A stretch of 64,000 bases of DNA from Bordetella parapertussis (GTDB taxonomy: Bacteria; Pseudomonadota; Gammaproteobacteria; Burkholderiales; Casimicrobiaceae): the NCBI GenBank assembly GCA_943331295.2, contig CALQLA020000016.1, positions 1 through 64,000 of the forward strand. Direction: 5' to 3'. The notes under the pieces were generated by a model, which was given only the letters and a program-made list of their open reading frames with translations, ran no database searches and was not told the origin of the DNA. Below, in pieces: positions 29,486-38,477 of this stretch. Made by a program: the position numbers and the translations under genes. The stretch's first letter is position 1, and each line of letters starts with the position of its first letter.

Positions 29486-30649
29486 CTACGTCCGAACGCC
29501 CCGCCGCATCATCCAGCCGCCCGTGGCGAGGCAGGCGCCGACGGACCAGAACACCGGCCCCAGCCCGAGCGACGAGCCGACCGCGCCGAACAGGAGCGGC
29601 ACGCCCACCGACGTCGACTGGACGAGCGACATCCGCACGCCGACGGCCTCGCCGACGCGTCCCGCCGGCGCGTGCGTGTGCAGCAGCGACATCACCATCG
29701 GCTGTCCCGCTCCCATGCCGAGGCCCAGCACGAACGACAGCGCCGCGAGCACCAGCGCATCGTGCGAGAACGGGAACACGAGGAATACGGCGCCGCCGAC
29801 GACCAGCGCCGCCGTCAGCACCTGCTGCTCGGTCCAGCGGCGCGCGATCCACGGCATCAGCAGCCGCACGACGAAGGTGGCGGCGCCGAACGTCGCGAGC
29901 ACCATGCCGATCTGCGAGGCCGTCAGCCCGACCCGCTGGCCGTAGATCGGCACGAACGTGGTGTGCAGGTCCCAGCCGGCGGAAAGGAGCGAGTTGACGA
30001 TGAACACCTGCCGCAGCGTGCGATGGCGGAACAGCGCGCGGACGCCGCCCTGGCGCGCGACGGCCTCGCGCTGCGGTCCCGGCAGCGCGAACCGGTTGAG
30101 GGCGAGCACGGCAACGGGCAGGAGTGCGATCACGGCCATCACCGCGAACGCCGCGGCATAGCCGTAGTGGTCGATGGAGAAGCCGGCCAACAGCGGCCCG
30201 ATGAATCCCGACACCGAGTAACCGAGCGCCAGTATCCCGAAGTTGCGGACGCGGTCGCGGACCTCGCCCATCTCGCCGGCCACCCGCTGCGTGGCGAGCT
30301 GGAAGACCATGAACGACACGCCGGCGAGGGTGGCGGAAAGGTAGAGCGCCGGCAACCCGCGCCAGAAGAACGGGATCGCGCACCCGACGGCGAGGCCGAA
30401 CGACCCGGCCAGCATCGGGACGCGCACGCCGATGCGGTCGGACAGGCGCCCCGCCGCGATCGCACAGAGCATCGGCAGCAGGGCGAACAGCGCCATCAGC
30501 ACGCCGACCGTGAACGGCGACCCGCCATTCTTCAGCGCCTCGAGGGAGACGATGATGCGGGTCCCCGCGAGCGCCGTGTGATTGGCGATGCCGAGCGGGA
30601 TGAGGAGCGCCAGCTCGCGCGGAATCTGGCCTGCAGCTGCCTTCTTCAA
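29486..30649 (-). CDS. MFS transporter
   Basis: A 387-residue carrier with twelve predicted spans. The loop-2/3 signature appears as AAGRLSDRIGVRVPM, and the segment LGLGMGAGQPMVMSLLHTH is in the second half. Its substrate cannot be told; drug or organic anion efflux is common in this group. It converges with msrA and starts 161 bp from the pdxH end. That spacer holds a short repeat (30757-30812). Confidence 0.85.
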   Translation of the reverse strand: MKKAAAGQIPRELALLIPLGIANHTALAGTRIIVSLEALKNGGSPFTVGVLMALFALLPMLCAIAAGRLSDRIGVRVPMLAGSFGLAVGCAIPFFWRGLPALYLSATLAGVSFMVFQLATQRVAGEMGEVRDRVRNFGILALGYSVSGFIGPLLAGFSIDHYGYAAAFAVMAVIALLPVAVLALNRFALPGPQREAVARQGGVRALFRHRTLRQVFIVNSLLSAGWDLHTTFVPIYGQRVGLTASQIGMVLATFGAATFVVRLLMPWIARRWTEQQVLTAALVVGGAVFLVFPFSHDALVLAALSFVLGLGMGAGQPMVMSLLHTHAPAGRVGEAVGVRMSLVQSTSVGVPLLFGAVGSSLGLGPVFWSVGACLATGGWMMRRGVRT

Positions 30650-30756
30650 GGGCTCGGCCTACTCGACGATCGTCCGCGACGCGACGCGAACGCTATCTGC
30701 CTCCGGCACCGATTCGCCCCGGTCGCATCGTCGCTCCGCGGGGCCCCTGCTCGCGA

Positions 30757-30812
30757 GCTGACTGGACTACCTTCGTGCTTCGCGCTCCGGTGTTCGCCGT
30801 CGTTCGGGCTCA
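30757..30812 (-). repeat. Second repeat family, copy 1 (GCGAAGCACGAAGG)
   Basis: Read on the minus strand the element starts at the pdxH stop (TGAGCCC) and contains GCGAACACCGGAGCGCGAAG followed by CACGAAGGTAGTCCA. About 34 bases match the copy at 59824-59885 with about four differences. Both copies begin right at a stop codon. It carries a small palindrome (around GCGAAGC). Confidence 0.65.
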
Positions 30813-31463
30813 CGGTGCCAACCGGTCGATGATCCAGCCCGCCGCGCCGCGGCGGTAGCGGACGCGGTCGTGCCGCCGCGAGCGGCGTCCCTGCCAGAAC
30901 TCGAGTGCGACCGGCGCGAGGCGGTAGCCGCCCCAATGCGGAGGCCGCGGCACCGCATCGCCGGCGTCGCGGAACTCCGCCTCCACCGCGGCGAACCGGG
31001 CTTCGAGCTCTGCAACGCCGGCGATGGCCCGGCTCTGCGGCGACGCCCATGCGGCGAGCCGCCACGACCGCGAACGGGTCGCGAAGAACGCGTCCGCCTG
31101 CGCGGTGTCGACGGGCGTGACGTCGCCCTCGATGCGTACCTGCCGGTGCAATTCCGCCCAGTGGAACACCAGCGCCGCCTGCGGATGCGCGGCGAGCTGG
31201 GCGGCCTTGCCACCGCCGTGGCTGGTGTAGAAGACGAACCCCTGCGGGTCGAAGCCCCGGAGCAGCACGATGCGCGCCGCGGGCCGGCCATCGCGGCCGA
31301 TCGTTGCCAGCGTCATCGCGTCGGGCTCGGGCATCGCAGCGCGCAGGGCATCGGCGTGCCAGCGGCCGAACTGCGCATAAGGGTCGGGATCGACCCCGCC
31401 TTCGTCGAGCGTGGCGAGCGTGCAGTCGGTGCGCAGGTCGGCGAGGTTCGAGGGGGGCTGCAT
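30810..31463 (-). CDS. pdxH: Pyridoxamine 5'-phosphate oxidase
   Basis: FMN enzyme that makes pyridoxal phosphate from pyridoxine or pyridoxamine phosphate. 217 aa. Motifs: MTLATIGRDGRPAARIVLL (FMN domain), GFVFYTSHGGGKAAQLAAHP, and the C-terminal dimerisation block HWGGYRLAPVALEFWQGR followed by RRHDRVRYRR. It is a single gene, divergent from the SWIB gene leader. Start ATG 31463 gives the typical length. Confidence 0.96.
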   Translation of the reverse strand: MQPPSNLADLRTDCTLATLDEGGVDPDPYAQFGRWHADALRAAMPEPDAMTLATIGRDGRPAARIVLLRGFDPQGFVFYTSHGGGKAAQLAAHPQAALVFHWAELHRQVRIEGDVTPVDTAQADAFFATRSRSWRLAAWASPQSRAIAGVAELEARFAAVEAEFRDAGDAVPRPPHWGGYRLAPVALEFWQGRRSRRHDRVRYRRGAAGWIIDRLAP

Positions 31464-31650
31464 GCCGGCCGGCGGTCCGTTGGCGTATCGGGTGGCACGA
31501 CCGCGACTGCGGCCGCGAGATCAGGGTGGCGCGGGCGAATGGGGCAAGCGCGCGATCGGCCATATTACGCCGTTCGCCGCCGCGCGTCCGATAGCGGTCC
31601 GCGGCGCGTTGCCGCACGGGCTCCCGCCCAATGAAAAAACCCCTCCCCGG

Positions 31651-31681
31651 GCATTCCCTTCCTCTGGGAATGCGGTATAGT
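31651..31681 (+). promoter_or_regulatory. Promoter with overlapping palindrome for the SWIB gene
   Basis: GCATTCCC (31651-31658) and GGGAATGC (31666-31673) form a perfect 8-bp inverted repeat just upstream of a -10 box TATAGT (31676-31681). The repeat covers the place of the -35 element, so it may be an operator. Transcription would begin near 31688. Confidence 0.55.
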
Positions 31682-31690
31682 TTCTCGCGA

Positions 31691-31728
31691 TGAAGCAGGA
31701 ATCACCCCTGACAGGAGGGACTGCTTCA
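31691..31728 (+). promoter_or_regulatory. Structured 5' leader of the SWIB gene
   Basis: TGAAGCAG (31691-31698) pairs with CTGCTTCA (31721-31728), enclosing a second small stem (CCTGACAGG). The stem would begin about four bases into the predicted transcript. I do not recognise it as a known riboswitch. Confidence 0.45.
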
Positions 31729-31774
31729 GTATGTTCGGCGTTACGTCGCGCATCTACTCATAGGAAGGAGAACT

Positions 31775-32188
31775 ATGGCTACTGCCAAGAAAGCTGCAAA
31801 GAAGCCCGCCGCCAAGAAGCCCGCCGCCAAGAAGCCCGCAGCGAAGAAGCCTGCTGCCAAGAAAGCGGTCGCCAAGAAGGCCCCCGCGAAAAAGGCCCCG
31901 GCGAAGAAGGCTGCTGCGAAGAAACCCGCCGCCAAGCGCACGCCGAATGCCGCGTTCATGAAGCCGATGACTCCGTCGGCGATGCTCTCGGCCGTCGTCG
32001 GCGCCGTTCCCCTGCCGCGCACGGAAGTGACGAAGAAGATCTGGGCCTACATCAAGAAGAACAACCTGCAGGACGCCATCAACAAGCGCCTCATCAACGC
32101 TGACGAAAAGCTGAAGGCCGTGTTCGGCGGCAAGAAGCAGGTGTCGATGTTCGAGATGACCAAGCTGGTGTCGAACCACCTGAAGTAG
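31775..32188 (+). CDS. SWIB/MDM2 domain protein with histone H1-like lysine-rich N-terminus
   Basis: A 137-residue protein in two parts. Residues 1-55 are Lys/Ala/Pro repeats (AAKKP units, five in near-identical series), as in H1-like DNA-binding proteins of betaproteobacteria. Residues 60-137 form a SWIB domain (MKPMTPSAMLSAVVGAVPLP, then KKIWAYIKKNNLQDAINKRL and FEMTKLVSNHLK). The likely role is DNA compaction or chromatin-like control, but the target is unknown. A strong ribosome site (AGGAAGGAG) precedes the ATG. A long 5' leader with a stem-loop and a perfect terminator bracket it as a single-gene unit. Repeat number may vary between strains. Confidence 0.93.
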   Translation: MATAKKAAKKPAAKKPAAKKPAAKKPAAKKAVAKKAPAKKAPAKKAAAKKPAAKRTPNAAFMKPMTPSAMLSAVVGAVPLPRTEVTKKIWAYIKKNNLQDAINKRLINADEKLKAVFGGKKQVSMFEMTKLVSNHLK

Positions 32189-32224
32189 GCACGACCGCGT
32201 TCCCGTTCTTCAACGGAACGATGC

Positions 32225-32263
32225 CACGGCCGGCCGGGCTCAACCCGCCGGCCGTGATTTTTT
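32225..32263 (+). terminator. Rho-independent terminator after the SWIB gene
   Basis: Stem CACGGCCGGC / GCCGGCCGTG followed by ATTTTTTT, 37 bp after the stop. The next gene's ribosome site starts right after the T run. Confidence 0.85.
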
Positions 32264-32279
32264 GCAAGGAGCGTCGCGC

Positions 32280-33323
32280 ATGGAAGTGAACACCGCGACC
32301 GACGCGCAGAACCCGCCCATCCGCGATACCCGGCCCACCCTCTCCGTCGTCGTTCCTGCGTACAACGAGGAGGAGGTGCTGCCCGAGTTCCATCGCCGGC
32401 TCGCCGCGACGCTCGACGGCGTCGATGCCGCGGCGGAGATCATCTACATCAACGACGGCAGCAGCGACGGCACGCTGGCCGTGCTGCGCGCGCTGCGCGA
32501 CGCCGACGAGCGCGTCGCGGTCATCAATCTCTCGCGCAACTTCGGCAAGGAAGTGGCGATGACCGCCGGCCTCGATCACGCCGGCGGCGATGCCGTCGTC
32601 GTCATCGACTCCGACCTGCAGGATCCCCCGGAACTCATCCCCGGGATGATCGCCGCCTGGCGCCAGGGGCACGACGTCGTGCTGATGCGTCGCCGGAGCC
32701 GCGCGCAGGAAAGCTGGCTCAAGAAGGCCACCGCGCGCGCGTTCTACCGCACCATCGGCCGCATGGGCACGATCGAGATCCCCGAGAACGTCGGCGACTT
32801 CCGGCTGCTGTCGCGGCGCGCCATCGTCGCGCTGCGCCGCTTCCCCGAGCGCAGCCGGTTCATGAAGGGTCTCTTCGCGTGGATCGGGTTCCCGACCGCG
32901 GAAATCGATTACGACCGCGACGGGCGCTTCGCCGGCGAGACGAAGTGGAACTACTGGCGGCTGTGGAACTTCGCGCTGGAAGGCATCACGTCGTTCTCGG
33001 TGGTGCCGTTGAAGATCGCCAGCTACATGGGCCTCGTCGCCGCGCTCGCCGCGTTCGTGCGCGGCGTGTACGTGATCGGCAAGACGCTGATCTACGGCGA
33101 CCCGGTCGCCGGCTACCCGACGCTCGTCGTGCTGATCCTCTTCTTCGGCGGGCTGCAGCTGATGGCGCTCGGCATCATCGGCGAGTACCTCGCGCGGATG
33201 TTCATCGAGGTCAAGGAACGGCCGCTCTACCTCGTCGCCGACAGCCTGCCCCCGGCGCAGCCGATCGGCCCGCCACCCTCCGGCGCCGCCGGCACGGCAG
33301 GCAGCGCATGGCCCTTGCGCTGA
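32280..33323 (+). CDS. Family 2 polyprenyl-phosphate glycosyltransferase (DPM1/GtrB/ArnC-like)
   Basis: A 347-residue protein that probably moves a sugar to undecaprenyl phosphate. The GT-A part has LSVVVPAYNEEEVLPEFH, YINDGSSDGT and VVVIDSDLQDPPELIPGM. Two C-terminal membrane segments (SYMGLVAALAAFVRGVYVIG and VVLILFFGGLQLMALGIIGE) match the GtrB/ArnC layout. The start ATG 32280 has AAGGAG at 32266. Its last 16 bases overlap the next gene, which is an ArnT-like transferase. Together they could make and use a lipid-linked sugar for lipid A or another surface target. Confidence 0.92.
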   Translation: MEVNTATDAQNPPIRDTRPTLSVVVPAYNEEEVLPEFHRRLAATLDGVDAAAEIIYINDGSSDGTLAVLRALRDADERVAVINLSRNFGKEVAMTAGLDHAGGDAVVVIDSDLQDPPELIPGMIAAWRQGHDVVLMRRRSRAQESWLKKATARAFYRTIGRMGTIEIPENVGDFRLLSRRAIVALRRFPERSRFMKGLFAWIGFPTAEIDYDRDGRFAGETKWNYWRLWNFALEGITSFSVVPLKIASYMGLVAALAAFVRGVYVIGKTLIYGDPVAGYPTLVVLILFFGGLQLMALGIIGEYLARMFIEVKERPLYLVADSLPPAQPIGPPPSGAAGTAGSAWPLR

Positions 33324-34780
33324 CCGGACGCGAGCGGCAGTGGCTCGCGTTGTCGGTGCTGGCCGCGGTGGCCGTGCGCCTCGTCACGCTCGGCGCGTAT
33401 CCGCTGATGGACACGACCGAGGCGCGCTACGCCGAGATCGCGCGCAAGATGCTCGAGACGGGCGACTGGCTCGTGCCGCAGTTCGCCTACGGGGTCCCGT
33501 TCTGGGGCAAGCCGCCGCTGTCGATGTGGCTCACCGCGGCGTCGATGGCGGTCTTCGGCGCCAACGAATTCGGCGCGCGCCTCCCGTCGTTCCTGCTGTT
33601 CGTGGGCAGCGCCGTGTTCGTGCACTGGCTCGCGCGGCTGCGCGGGGGGAGCGACCGCGCGCTCTGGACCGTGGCGGCCTACGGTGCGCTCGCGATCGTC
33701 TACGTCTCCGCCGGCGCGGTCATGACCGACCCCGCGCTGGCGTTCGGCACGACGATGGCGATGGTGGGATTCTGGATCGCGGCGCGCGGGCCCGCGTCGT
33801 TGCGCGGTGTCAGCGGACTCGGGTTCTTCGCCGGCCTGGCGGTCGGCCTGCTCGCCAAGGGCCCGGTCGCCGCCGTGCTGATCTTCGTTCCGCTCGGCGC
33901 GTGGACGCTGTGGCGGCGCGAGTGGGGCCTCGTCTGGCGGGCGCTGCCGTGGTTCCGCGGCGCGCTGCTGACCGCGCTGATGGTCGTGCCGTGGTACTGG
34001 GCGGCGGAGCGCGCGTCGCCGGGCTTCCTCGAGTATTTCCTCGTCGGCGAGCACTGGAAGCGCTTTGTCGAGGCGGGCTGGACCGGCGACCTGTACGGCG
34101 CCGCGCACGCGCGACCACGGGGAATGATCTGGCTGTTCTGGATCGCCGCGGCGCTGCCGTGGACGCTGCTCCTGCCCGCGTGGTTCGCGCGGAGCGCGGC
34201 GCGCCGGCGCACCGATGTGCAACGGTTCAGGCGCGGCGGCTGGCTCGCCTACCTGCTGCTGTGGGCGGTGACGCCGATGCTGTTCTTCAGCGTGTCCGGC
34301 AACGTGCTGCTCACCTACGTGCTGCCCGGCATGCCGGCGTTCGCGCTGCTGGTGTGCGAGTTCTGGCGCCCGGCCGGCGTCGATCGCCGGGGCCTGCGGG
34401 CCGCGGTCCGGTGGATGATCGCCGGCGTGCTGGCGCTGCCGGTCATGGTCATGTTCGCCATCGCGGCGTTCGACTATCGCGCGGAAAACCAGTACTCGCA
34501 CAAGGCGCTGCTGAAGATGTTCACGCTGCTGCAGGTGGAGCCCGCGCAGCGGCTCGTGTACCTCGGGCAGCAGCCGGTGTCCGCGGAGTTCTATTCGCGC
34601 GGCAAGGCCATCAAGGTGCGCAACGCGGCGGCGCTCGAGCCCTACCTCGCCGACCCGATCCCCGATTTCATCGTCGCGCGCGACGTCGACTTCGACAAGC
34701 TCACTGCGCAGCGGCGCGCGCAGCTCGCGCACCAGGGCACTTTCGGCGAGTACCGGCTGTACCGCGAGGTCCTGCGCTGA
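33308..34780 (+). CDS. ArnT/GT39-like lipid-carrier glycosyltransferase
   Basis: A 490-residue protein with about twelve membrane spans. The N-terminal periplasmic motif DTTEARYAEIARKMLETGDW is the hallmark of the ArnT/PMT superfamily and is followed by PPLSMWLTAASMAVFGANEF. The C-terminal periplasmic tail (about 390-490) is soluble. It would transfer a sugar from undecaprenyl phosphate, most simply the one made by the overlapping upstream GtrB/ArnC-like gene. Aminoarabinose synthesis genes are not seen, so the sugar could be different. The ATG overlaps the previous gene by 16 bases, which supports this start. Confidence 0.92.
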   Translation: MALALTGRERQWLALSVLAAVAVRLVTLGAYPLMDTTEARYAEIARKMLETGDWLVPQFAYGVPFWGKPPLSMWLTAASMAVFGANEFGARLPSFLLFVGSAVFVHWLARLRGGSDRALWTVAAYGALAIVYVSAGAVMTDPALAFGTTMAMVGFWIAARGPASLRGVSGLGFFAGLAVGLLAKGPVAAVLIFVPLGAWTLWRREWGLVWRALPWFRGALLTALMVVPWYWAAERASPGFLEYFLVGEHWKRFVEAGWTGDLYGAAHARPRGMIWLFWIAAALPWTLLLPAWFARSAARRRTDVQRFRRGGWLAYLLLWAVTPMLFFSVSGNVLLTYVLPGMPAFALLVCEFWRPAGVDRRGLRAAVRWMIAGVLALPVMVMFAIAAFDYRAENQYSHKALLKMFTLLQVEPAQRLVYLGQQPVSAEFYSRGKAIKVRNAAALEPYLADPIPDFIVARDVDFDKLTAQRRAQLAHQGTFGEYRLYREVLR

Positions 34781-34802
34781 CGGCGGAACAGCCGCCGGCC
34801 CC

Positions 34803-35420
34803 TCAGGCCAGCGGCTGCATCGCCTTCGCGACGGCCGGACGGGCCGCCAGCGCGGCGCCCCAGCGCTCGAGGTGCGGGAGCCCGCCGGCCGTGTCCGCCA
34901 GCGCCCTGTGCGCCACCCAGAGCGGGTAGAGCGCGAAGTCGGCGAACGACAGCTCGTCGGCCAGCCACGCGCGATCGGCGAGCCGGTCGTCGGCGACCTT
35001 GAGGAACCGGAGCAACCGCTCGCCGAAGAACGCGACGTCGGCCGGGGATTTTTCCGGTGCCATCGTGGCGAGCAGGAACATCGACATCGACGCGCCGACG
35101 CAGTCGGTCAACGCCAGCATGCTCCACTGCAGCGCCAGCGCGCGCCGCACCGGGTCGCGCGGCATGAACCGGCCGGTCTTCTCGGCGAGATAGAGGCCGA
35201 TCGCGCCCGACTGCGACAGCGTGACCGTGGCGCCGCCGGGCCCGTCCGGATCGACGATCGCCGGCACCGCGCCCGCCGGATTGATCGCGAGGAACGCCGG
35301 CGCCAGCTGGTCGCCCTGCATCAGGTTGATCCGGTGCAGCCGGTACGGCAGCCCGCACTCCTCCAGCATGATGCCGACGCGCTGCGCGTTGGACGTCTGC
35401 CAGGCGTAGAAATCGATCAT
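34803..35420 (-). CDS. Glutathione S-transferase family protein
   Basis: A 205-residue thioredoxin-fold plus helical-domain protein starting MIDFYAWQTSNAQRVGIMLE, which resembles YfcG/YghU-type Nu-class transferases (Thr/Asn near the N-terminus rather than a catalytic Tyr or Cys). The cis-proline region is GAVPAIVDPDG, and SQSGAIGLYLAEKTG is the glutathione-gamma-glutamyl site. The substrate is unknown; a disulfide-bond reductase role is known for close relatives. A lone gene facing the ArnT-like gene. Confidence 0.88.
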   Translation of the reverse strand: MIDFYAWQTSNAQRVGIMLEECGLPYRLHRINLMQGDQLAPAFLAINPAGAVPAIVDPDGPGGATVTLSQSGAIGLYLAEKTGRFMPRDPVRRALALQWSMLALTDCVGASMSMFLLATMAPEKSPADVAFFGERLLRFLKVADDRLADRAWLADELSFADFALYPLWVAHRALADTAGGLPHLERWGAALAARPAVAKAMQPLA

Positions 35421-35460
35421 CGTCTCCCCCTGCGATGGCGCCGGCTCCCCGGCGCCGTCG

Positions 35461-36333
35461 TCACTTCGCGGCCCGCAGCGCGGCGATCCGCTCTTCGATC
35501 GGCGGGTGCGTCGCGAACAGCGCCATCACGCCGCCCTTGTCGGTGATGCCAAAGCCGGACAGCGTTTTCGGCAGCTCGCCGGGGGCGAGGCCCCCCAGCC
35601 GCGCCAGCGCGTTCACCATCGGCGTCGGCGAGCCCATGTAGCGCGCCGAGCCGGCATCGGCGCGGAACTCGCGCTGGCGCGAGAACCACGCGACGATGAT
35701 CGACGCCAGGATGCCGAACACGATCTGGCAGACCATCACGGTGATGAAGTAGCCGGGCCCCGTGCCGCGCTCGCTGCGGAACACCGTGCGGTCGACGATG
35801 CTGCCGACGATGCGCGCGAAGAACACGACGAAGGTGTTGACGACGCCCTGGATGAGCGTGAGCGTGACCATGTCGCCGTTCGCGACGTGCGCCACCTCGT
35901 GGGCCAGCACCGCCTCGACCTCCTCCTTGTTCATCGACTGCAGGAGACCGGTGGAAACGGCCACCAGCGCCGAGTTCTTGAATGCCCCGGTGGCGAACGC
36001 GTTGGGCTCGCCCTCGTAGATGGCCACTTCGGGCATCCCGATACCGGCCTTCGCCGCCAGCCGGCGCACGGTGTCGACCAGCCACGCCTCGTGGGCGTTG
36101 GCCGGCTGCTCGATCACGTGGGCGCCGGTCGACCATTTGGCGGCGGTCTTCGAGATCAGCAGCGAGATGATCGAGCCGGTGAAGCCGACGACGGCCGAGA
36201 AGGCGAGCAGCTGCCCGTAGTTCAGCCCCGCCTGCGAATTTCCGGCGTTGCCGAGGCCCAGGAACTGCAGGACCACCGACAGCACGAGCAGGACGGCGAT
36301 GTTGGTGACGAGGAAGAGAACGATGCGTTTCAT
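35461..36333 (-). CDS. htpX: Membrane metalloprotease HtpX
   Basis: Zinc endopeptidase that degrades damaged inner-membrane proteins. 290 aa. The zinc motif HEVAH is at about residues 145-149, with membrane segments near residues 4-24 and 38-60, and two more after the motif ([21 protein letters not shown]). The motif [20 protein letters not shown] precedes HEVAH as in the family. In E. coli htpX is controlled by CpxR; no such box was recognised here. A single-gene unit. Confidence 0.96.
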   Translation of the reverse strand: MKRIVLFLVTNIAVLLVLSVVLQFLGLGNAGNSQAGLNYGQLLAFSAVVGFTGSIISLLISKTAAKWSTGAHVIEQPANAHEAWLVDTVRRLAAKAGIGMPEVAIYEGEPNAFATGAFKNSALVAVSTGLLQSMNKEEVEAVLAHEVAHVANGDMVTLTLIQGVVNTFVVFFARIVGSIVDRTVFRSERGTGPGYFITVMVCQIVFGILASIIVAWFSRQREFRADAGSARYMGSPTPMVNALARLGGLAPGELPKTLSGFGITDKGGVMALFATHPPIEERIAALRAAK

Positions 36334-36438
36334 GGCAATGGAACCCCGGGTCGGTCTGAAGGCGCCGCCATCTTACGCGACTCGCGGACAGGCGGCGCGC
36401 CGGCGGCGAAACCCCAGATGGGGCCGCCGGCGGAAAAC

Positions 36439-38325
36439 TCAACCGCCGCCCTGGCGGTCGCGGGAATCGCGCAGCGTCACGGAGCGGTTGAATACGGGCC
36501 GCCCCGCCGCGTGGTCCTTCAGGTCGGCCACGAAGTAGCCGTGCCGCTCGAACTGGAACTGATCGCCCGCGGCCGCGGCGACCAGCGCGGGCTCGACGTA
36601 GGCTGTGATCACGCGCTTCGACTCCGGATGGATGTCGTCGAGGTAATTGCGTTCCGCTTCCTCGACCACGTCGTCCTCCTCGCCGGCGACGACCAGCTTT
36701 GCGGCGGCGACGGTCGCCGCATCGGCGGCCTCCGCGGGCACGCCCCAGGGATTGCGCGAACCGGGGAACGGGACCGCGAACAACCGGTCGTAGAGCCGCA
36801 CTTCGGCGGGCTGCGCGTGTGCCGCCGACAGCCAGTGCAGGTTGCCCTTGACCTTGCGCGCGTCGGCGCCTGGCGTCCCGCTGCGGGTTTCGGGGTCGTA
36901 CGTGCAGTGCACCGCGACCACGTTGCCGTCGGCATCGCGGTCGGCGCCGACGCACCGGATGATGTACCCGTAGCGCAGCCGCGCCTCGGCCCCGGGCGCC
37001 AGCCGGAAGTAGCCCTTCGGCGGGTTTTCCTGGTAGTCCTCGCGCTCGATCCACAGCTCGCGCGAGAACGGCAGCGCGCGCCGGCCCAGTTCCTCGTGAT
37101 GCGGGTGGTTCGGCGCGAAGCACTCCTCGGTCGCGCCCTCCGGATAGTTGTCGATCACGAGCCGCACCGGATCGAGCACCGCGATGCGCCGCTGCGCGCT
37201 GGCGTTGAGGTCCTCGCGCATGCAGTCCTCGAGCACGCTCATGTCGATCCAGGAATCGGATTTCGACACGCCGATGCGCTCGGCGAAAAGGCGGAAGCCG
37301 CCGGGCGTGAAGCCGCGCCGCCGCGCGCCGACCAGCGTGGGCATCCGGGGATCGTCCCAGCCGTCGACGTGGCCGTTGCTGACGAGCTCGATCAGCCGGC
37401 GCTTCGACAGCACGACGTAGGTGAGGTTGAGCCGTGCGAACTCGTACTGCTGGGGCAGCGGCCGCAGGAGCTGGCCGTCGCCGGCCAGCTTCTCGATCAC
37501 CCAGTCATAGAGCGGCCGGTGGTCCTGGAACTCGAGCGTGCAGATGGAGTGCGTGATCCGCTCCAGCGCGTCGGAGATCGCATGGGTGTAGTCGTAGAGC
37601 GGGTAGATGCACCACTTGTCGCCGGTGCGGTGATGCGACTCGTGGCGGATCCGGTAGATCGCCGGGTCGCGCATGTTGAGGTTGGGGCTCGCCATGTCGA
37701 TCTTGAGGCGCAGCACGTGGGCGCCGTCCGGGAACTCGCCGGCGCGCATCCGCCGCAGCAGGTCGCGATTCTCGGCGACCGTGCGCTCGCGGTAAGGGGA
37801 CGCGGCACCCGGCTGCGTCAGCGTGCCGCGCGTCGCGCGGACTTCGGCGGCGGACTGGCTGTCGACGTACGCGAGCCCGTGTTCGACGAACCATTCGGCG
37901 AACGCGTAGAGCTGGTCGTAGTAGTCGGAGGCGTGGTAGCGGCGAGCACCCCAGTCGAAGCCGAGCCAGCGGACCGAGTCGGCGATCGAATCCTCGAACT
38001 CGACGTCCTCCTTGGCCGGGTTCGTGTCGTCGAACCGCAGGTGGCAGACGCCGCCGTTCTCGGCCGCAAGGCCGAAGTTGAGGCAGATCGACTTGGCGTG
38101 GCCGTAGTGCAGGTAGCCGTTGGGCTCGGGCGGAAAGCGCGTGACCACCCGGCCGTCGTATTTGCCGGTCCGGTTGTCCTCGTTGATGATGACGCGCAGG
38201 AAGTTGGACGCGGGTGGGGCGACGGCGGCGGCAGCGTGGGCACGGCCCGGGCGCGGGGCGCCGCCCCGCGACGGTGCGGCCGGATTCTTCGGCGTACCGT
38301 TTTGCGGCGTTGCAGCATTAGTCAT
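36439..38325 (-). CDS. glnS: Glutaminyl-tRNA synthetase
   Basis: Class I synthetase charging tRNA-Gln. 628 aa, longer than the E. coli enzyme (554) because of a roughly 40-residue low-complexity N-terminal extension and internal insertions. Motif 1 is PEPNGYLHYGHAKSICLNFG (HIGH form), and motif 2 is LTYVVLSKRRLIELV (KMSKS form). The C-terminal anticodon-binding beta barrels are full length. The ATG 38325 is preceded by the xseA-side AT-rich spacer, from which it is divergently read. Confidence 0.96.
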   Translation of the reverse strand: MTNAATPQNGTPKNPAAPSRGGAPRPGRAHAAAAVAPPASNFLRVIINEDNRTGKYDGRVVTRFPPEPNGYLHYGHAKSICLNFGLAAENGGVCHLRFDDTNPAKEDVEFEDSIADSVRWLGFDWGARRYHASDYYDQLYAFAEWFVEHGLAYVDSQSAAEVRATRGTLTQPGAASPYRERTVAENRDLLRRMRAGEFPDGAHVLRLKIDMASPNLNMRDPAIYRIRHESHHRTGDKWCIYPLYDYTHAISDALERITHSICTLEFQDHRPLYDWVIEKLAGDGQLLRPLPQQYEFARLNLTYVVLSKRRLIELVSNGHVDGWDDPRMPTLVGARRRGFTPGGFRLFAERIGVSKSDSWIDMSVLEDCMREDLNASAQRRIAVLDPVRLVIDNYPEGATEECFAPNHPHHEELGRRALPFSRELWIEREDYQENPPKGYFRLAPGAEARLRYGYIIRCVGADRDADGNVVAVHCTYDPETRSGTPGADARKVKGNLHWLSAAHAQPAEVRLYDRLFAVPFPGSRNPWGVPAEAADAATVAAAKLVVAGEEDDVVEEAERNYLDDIHPESKRVITAYVEPALVAAAAGDQFQFERHGYFVADLKDHAAGRPVFNRSVTLRDSRDRQGGG

Positions 38326-38477
38326 CGCGTACTCATGAACAATTTCGGATCGTTCGGCATTCTAACCGCCTCCTCGGTCGCCGTCATCGACCCCGCCGCG
38401 GCATTCTCATTCGGGCACCCCGCAAACCCGCGCCAGATAAGGCTCTCCGGGCGGTCGCCGACCCTTGCGGACAGGGG

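Larger units (their letters stand above)
31464..31774. other. Divergent spacer pdxH / SWIB gene, promoter and leader
   Basis: About 310 bp without a supported gene. The left half is GC-rich and has no clear signal; the right half (from 31651) holds the palindrome, -10 box and structured leader listed separately. Confidence 0.6.
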
